A DNA stretch of 7,149 nt, from NCBI GenBank assembly GCA_013002475.1, contig JABDJM010000368.1, positions 1 to 7,149 of the forward strand. Direction: 5' to 3'. The stretch is from Saprospiraceae bacterium (GTDB lineage: Bacteria > Bacteroidota > Bacteroidia > Chitinophagales > Saprospiraceae). Numbering within the stretch: position 1 is the first letter of the stretch; each line of letters opens with the position of its first letter. The position numbers and the translations under genes are program-made. The notes beneath the pieces were generated by a model. The model searched no databases, was not told the origin of the DNA, and saw nothing but the letters and a program-made list of their open reading frames with translations. Of this stretch, positions 6,860 to 7,149 are shown one piece after another.

Positions 6860-7149
6860 ATGCAGACGATCACGACTTTGGGTTGGACAGCATTGCTTTT
6901 CACACTTACACTTTGTAGCGCCAACAAAAACATTTATAGCTTGAAATTCAACCAAAACGACCCCTTTGAAATAGAATGGAAAAGGGTAGATTCCCTGGAT
7001 TCCAAGAGACTTCCGAAACAAGCATTGACACTGGTGGAAGAGATCCTTGAAGCCGCCAGGGCGAAGGAGGATGCTGATCAGATTTTGAAAGCCTTCCTGT
7101 ACCGGGCAAAATACACGCAGGAGCTGAACGAGGAAGGGACCGATAGGGC
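6860..7149 (+). CDS. Alpha-2-macroglobulin family protein, N-terminal part (runs off the window)
   Basis: The open frame from ATG 6860 continues to the window end (96 codons and 2 bases). An N-terminal hydrophobic stretch (TLGWTALLFTLTLCSA) is a signal peptide. After it comes WKRVDSLDSKRLPKQALTLVEEILEAARAKEDADQILKAFLYRAKYTQEL, which I recognise as the helical N-terminal region of the very large (usually well over 1500 residues) Bacteroidota alpha-2-macroglobulin/MG2-domain proteins, where a D-S-L-x-x-K-x-L-P-K-x-A-L motif is characteristic. Such proteins act in the periplasm or on the membrane as protease traps or protective proteins. Cys19 in LTLC is a poor lipobox because leucine precedes it, so lipidation is uncertain. 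The frame has no earlier ATG nearby and no Shine-Dalgarno sequence. The thioester and bait regions lie beyond the window. Confidence 0.75.
   Translation, partial: MQTITTLGWTALLFTLTLCSANKNIYSLKFNQNDPFEIEWKRVDSLDSKRLPKQALTLVEEILEAARAKEDADQILKAFLYRAKYTQELNEEGTDR

Noticed and set aside
6833..7021. 62-codon frame on the - strand over the alpha-2-macroglobulin start
   Set aside because: The + strand frame there carries a signal peptide and a recognised family motif; the antisense product resembles nothing.

Overview
The window looks like chromosomal DNA of a member of the Bacteroidota, probably Flavobacteriia or a close relative. The evidence is a two-protein outer-membrane pair made of a TonB-dependent receptor (TBDR) with an N-terminal carboxypeptidase-D-regulatory-like domain and a DUF4249 lipoprotein. 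It also has a large-type alpha-2-macroglobulin start of the Bacteroidota kind, start codons without Shine-Dalgarno sequences, a TAnnTTTG-type -7 promoter element, and a tRNA gene without an encoded CCA end. No transposase, integrase, phage gene or CRISPR array is visible.

Left part, + strand (1-1628): the 3' remnant of a GIY-YIG nuclease gene, broken near its visible start, ends 2 nt before a tRNA-Arg(CCT) gene. Ten nt after the tRNA starts a MmcQ/YjbR-family gene, which overlaps by an ATGA junction with a gene for a DadA-like FAD-dependent oxidoreductase. The tRNA and the two genes look like one transcript.

Middle, - strand (1625-6567, read right to left): a three-gene operon. First comes a surface-type lipoprotein with FnIII-like, IPT/TIG and Kelch regions, then (9 nt gap) a TBDR, then (TAATG overlap) a DUF4249 lipoprotein. 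I infer an outer-membrane uptake system in which the TBDR is the channel, DUF4249 the partner lipoprotein and the Kelch protein an accessory binding protein. The substrate cannot be read from the sequence. The operon ends tail to tail with the oxidoreductase gene, and both TAG stops lie in the same CTAG tetranucleotide inside a small hairpin.

Right part (6568-7149): a 292-nt divergent intergenic region with a good -7 element for the Kelch operon and two small inverted repeats. It is followed by the first 96 codons of an alpha-2-macroglobulin family protein on the + strand, cut by the window edge.

The least described part is the Kelch/IPT - TBDR - DUF4249 operon. The families are known, but I know of no characterised function for this combination.
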